Shown here: in pieces, positions 30,746 through 32,007 of the stretch | How the letters are laid out: each line of letters starts with the position of its first letter | How positions within the stretch are numbered: the stretch's first letter is position 1 | Assembly (NCBI GenBank): GCA_964624235.1 | Contig: CAZUXY010000052.1 | Span: 1 to 32,007 of the forward strand | Length of the DNA stretch: 32,007 nucleotides | Direction: 5' to 3' | Source of the DNA: CAZUXY01 sp964624235 | Lineage (GTDB): Bacteria > Spirochaetota > UBA4802 > UBA5368 | Notes under the pieces: generated by a model | What the model saw: the letters and a program-made list of their open reading frames with translations, nothing else | The model's database searches: none | Told to the model about the DNA's origin: nothing | Made by a program: the position numbers and the translations under genes

Positions 30746-32007
30746 TCAATAGTCCCTGCCAAGTTCAGGTTCGGGTTTGGCCTCTTCCCATTTGCGGATC
30801 AGATAGTCCTTGTTGTTTTCAAAAGCCTCGGCCTGTTCTTCAACAAGGAGTTCAGCCTGAAGTGAATTCATGTCCCGCGTTTCATTGACGAATGAACCCA
30901 CCCTTCCGTAATAAAGGGGTACCATAAGGTTGATGAGTCTGACCCTGTTGATTTTCCATTGATGGTAGGTGGCCGCGAGTTCGTAGAGTGCCTTTACCCA
31001 GATGTCGATCTGAATCTTGAATGACTTTGTATCGAGTGTTGTGTACTTTTCGAGCCCGCGGTAGGTTTCGTTGGTGAAGATTCCGCGGTAGAGCGAACTG
31101 AACTGGCTGAATCCCGTTTTATACTCGTTCACAAGGCGTTCCAGGTTGACATTGATCTTTTCAGGTTCACTCTCCGCCGGTGTGCCGAAATGCGGCACCG
31201 CCTTGCTGCCGGAAATATTTTTCCAGAACGGTTCATAGTGCTCCATGAGGTTGAAAAGGGTGCCGACCACCTGTACGAACATGGGTCCCAGTGAAGCGGC
31301 CGGGTCTTTTGCGTCATGGACCTTGATGCCGAGGTTCGACTGGCAGATGCTGACATTACGGGCGATCGCGTTAATGGTCATCCAGATATCGATTCCGAAC
31401 TTGGCGATATCAGTCTGCCAGACCGGTTTCTCAAGATAGAATTTCGCCAGTGACCTGGAAAAGGTGAAGTCCCCTCCTATGGGTTGGCGTATCCGCTTAC
31501 CGTACACCGCCCGTGTAAGGTTGTACACGATGTTGTTGGTGATGGTGCCGTCGTACTTATGGCGCGTATATACCGGTGCCACGAATTCATAATCGTCGTT
31601 AATGACCGGATCGAGCAGCAGCCTGACCCAGTCGGGGGAAATGCTGCGGAGGTCCGAGTCCACCACCATACAGGCCTTCACCTCGAGCATTACGGCGGCC
31701 TCAAAAATAGCCCTGAAAGCGCTCCCCTTTCCTGATATGCCGCGGTATATCTGTATCATTTTCTCCTGCCACGGCATAAGTTCGATACTTCGGGCCATAT
31801 CCCTGGTGTCATCGGTGGAACCGCCGTCGGAAATAAAGATAAGCGAGCGGGCATCACGGTAATATTGGTCCAGTCCCTGCGACACCATCTGAATCACATG
31901 ATTTATGGTATCTTCATTGTTATAGCATGGTATGCCTACCAGGATATCGGCTTTCCTGATCTCCTCCAGCCTTTTAATGGTAGGGGGCCGCAATGCTGTT
32001 GAGTACT
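30746..32007 (-). CDS. GT-A glycosyltransferase, GT81/GT78-like (5' end open at window edge)
   Basis: At least 415 residues are visible. The frame remains open to the right edge; a TTG at 31993 is possible but the true start may lie outside. Residues about 15-40 (I-L-V-G-I-P-C-Y-N-N-E-D-T-I) open a GT2-like fold, F-I-S-D-G-G-S-T-D-D-T follows, and the metal motif is D-S-D in M-V-V-D-S-D-L-R. Q-P-I-G-G-D-F-T-F-S-R, F-G-I-D-I-W-M-T-I-N-A and L-G-P-M-F-V-Q-V-V recall retaining enzymes such as glucosyl-3-phosphoglycerate synthase (GT81) and mannosylglycerate synthase (GT78). The roughly 150-residue helical C-terminus is extra. It may make a glucosyl- or mannosylglycerate-type solute or a lipid glycan. 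It lies upstream of the HD-GYP operon. Confidence 0.8.
   Translation of the reverse strand, partial: YSTALRPPTIKRLEEIRKADILVGIPCYNNEDTINHVIQMVSQGLDQYYRDARSLIFISDGGSTDDTRDMARSIELMPWQEKMIQIYRGISGKGSAFRAIFEAAVMLEVKACMVVDSDLRSISPDWVRLLLDPVINDDYEFVAPVYTRHKYDGTITNNIVYNLTRAVYGKRIRQPIGGDFTFSRSLAKFYLEKPVWQTDIAKFGIDIWMTINAIARNVSICQSNLGIKVHDAKDPAASLGPMFVQVVGTLFNLMEHYEPFWKNISGSKAVPHFGTPAESEPEKINVNLERLVNEYKTGFSQFSSLYRGIFTNETYRGLEKYTTLDTKSFKIQIDIWVKALYELAATYHQWKINRVRLINLMVPLYYGRVGSFVNETRDMNSLQAELLVEEQAEAFENNKDYLIRKWEEAKPEPELGRDY

Overview
The window is a gene-dense stretch of a moderately GC-rich bacterial chromosome. It carries 23 protein genes that I support plus one doubtful small one. I see no tRNA, rRNA, CRISPR array, transposase or integrase. 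The organism is a diderm: there is a probable outer-membrane beta-barrel, peptidoglycan enzymes, a lipoprotein-like alpha-2-macroglobulin and several exported proteins. TTG and GTG starts are common. The phylum cannot be fixed from sequence alone; a free-living, possibly spirochaete-like or other deep-branching diderm lineage is a guess.

Left part (1-6.2 kb). The end of an outer-membrane barrel gene (+) is followed by a possible small YopX-like ORF. Then come rlmB and cysS (-, overlapping, with a good promoter), a coiled-coil protein (-), and the pair murB / DEDDh exonuclease-WYL fusion (+, 1 bp apart).

6.2-11.2 kb. An ArsR-type repressor (-) has a palindrome inside its promoter spacer. Next are a lone STAS protein (-), a PanP-like PLP aspartate decarboxylase (+) overlapping an exported protein of unknown function (+), and an exported helical protein (-) with a strong intrinsic terminator.

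11.3-20.4 kb (-). This is an envelope operon read in the order VanW protein, exported AMMECR1 protein, 1786-residue alpha-2-macroglobulin with intact thioester motif, and a SpoIID-penicillin-binding-protein fusion. Bacterial alpha-2-macroglobulins are usually paired with PbpC (PBP1c). Here the partner slot is filled by a protein that joins a glycan-cleaving SpoIID domain to a transpeptidase-like domain. I consider this the most unusual system in the window.

20.4-26.5 kb. A 336-bp gene-free stretch holds two strong inverted repeats. After it come a geranylgeranyl-reductase-family flavoprotein (-), metE (+), and the operon dnaC-like loader / folK / panB (+). PanB and the distant PanP would supply both branches of pantothenate synthesis.

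26.5-32 kb (-). A tight operon runs HD-GYP/GAF signalling protein, UshA-like protein with a CHC motif and lost metal ligands, rhodanese, and MauE/DoxX membrane protein; it looks like a periplasmic sulfur/redox module. A GT81/GT78-like glycosyltransferase, open at the window edge, lies upstream of it.
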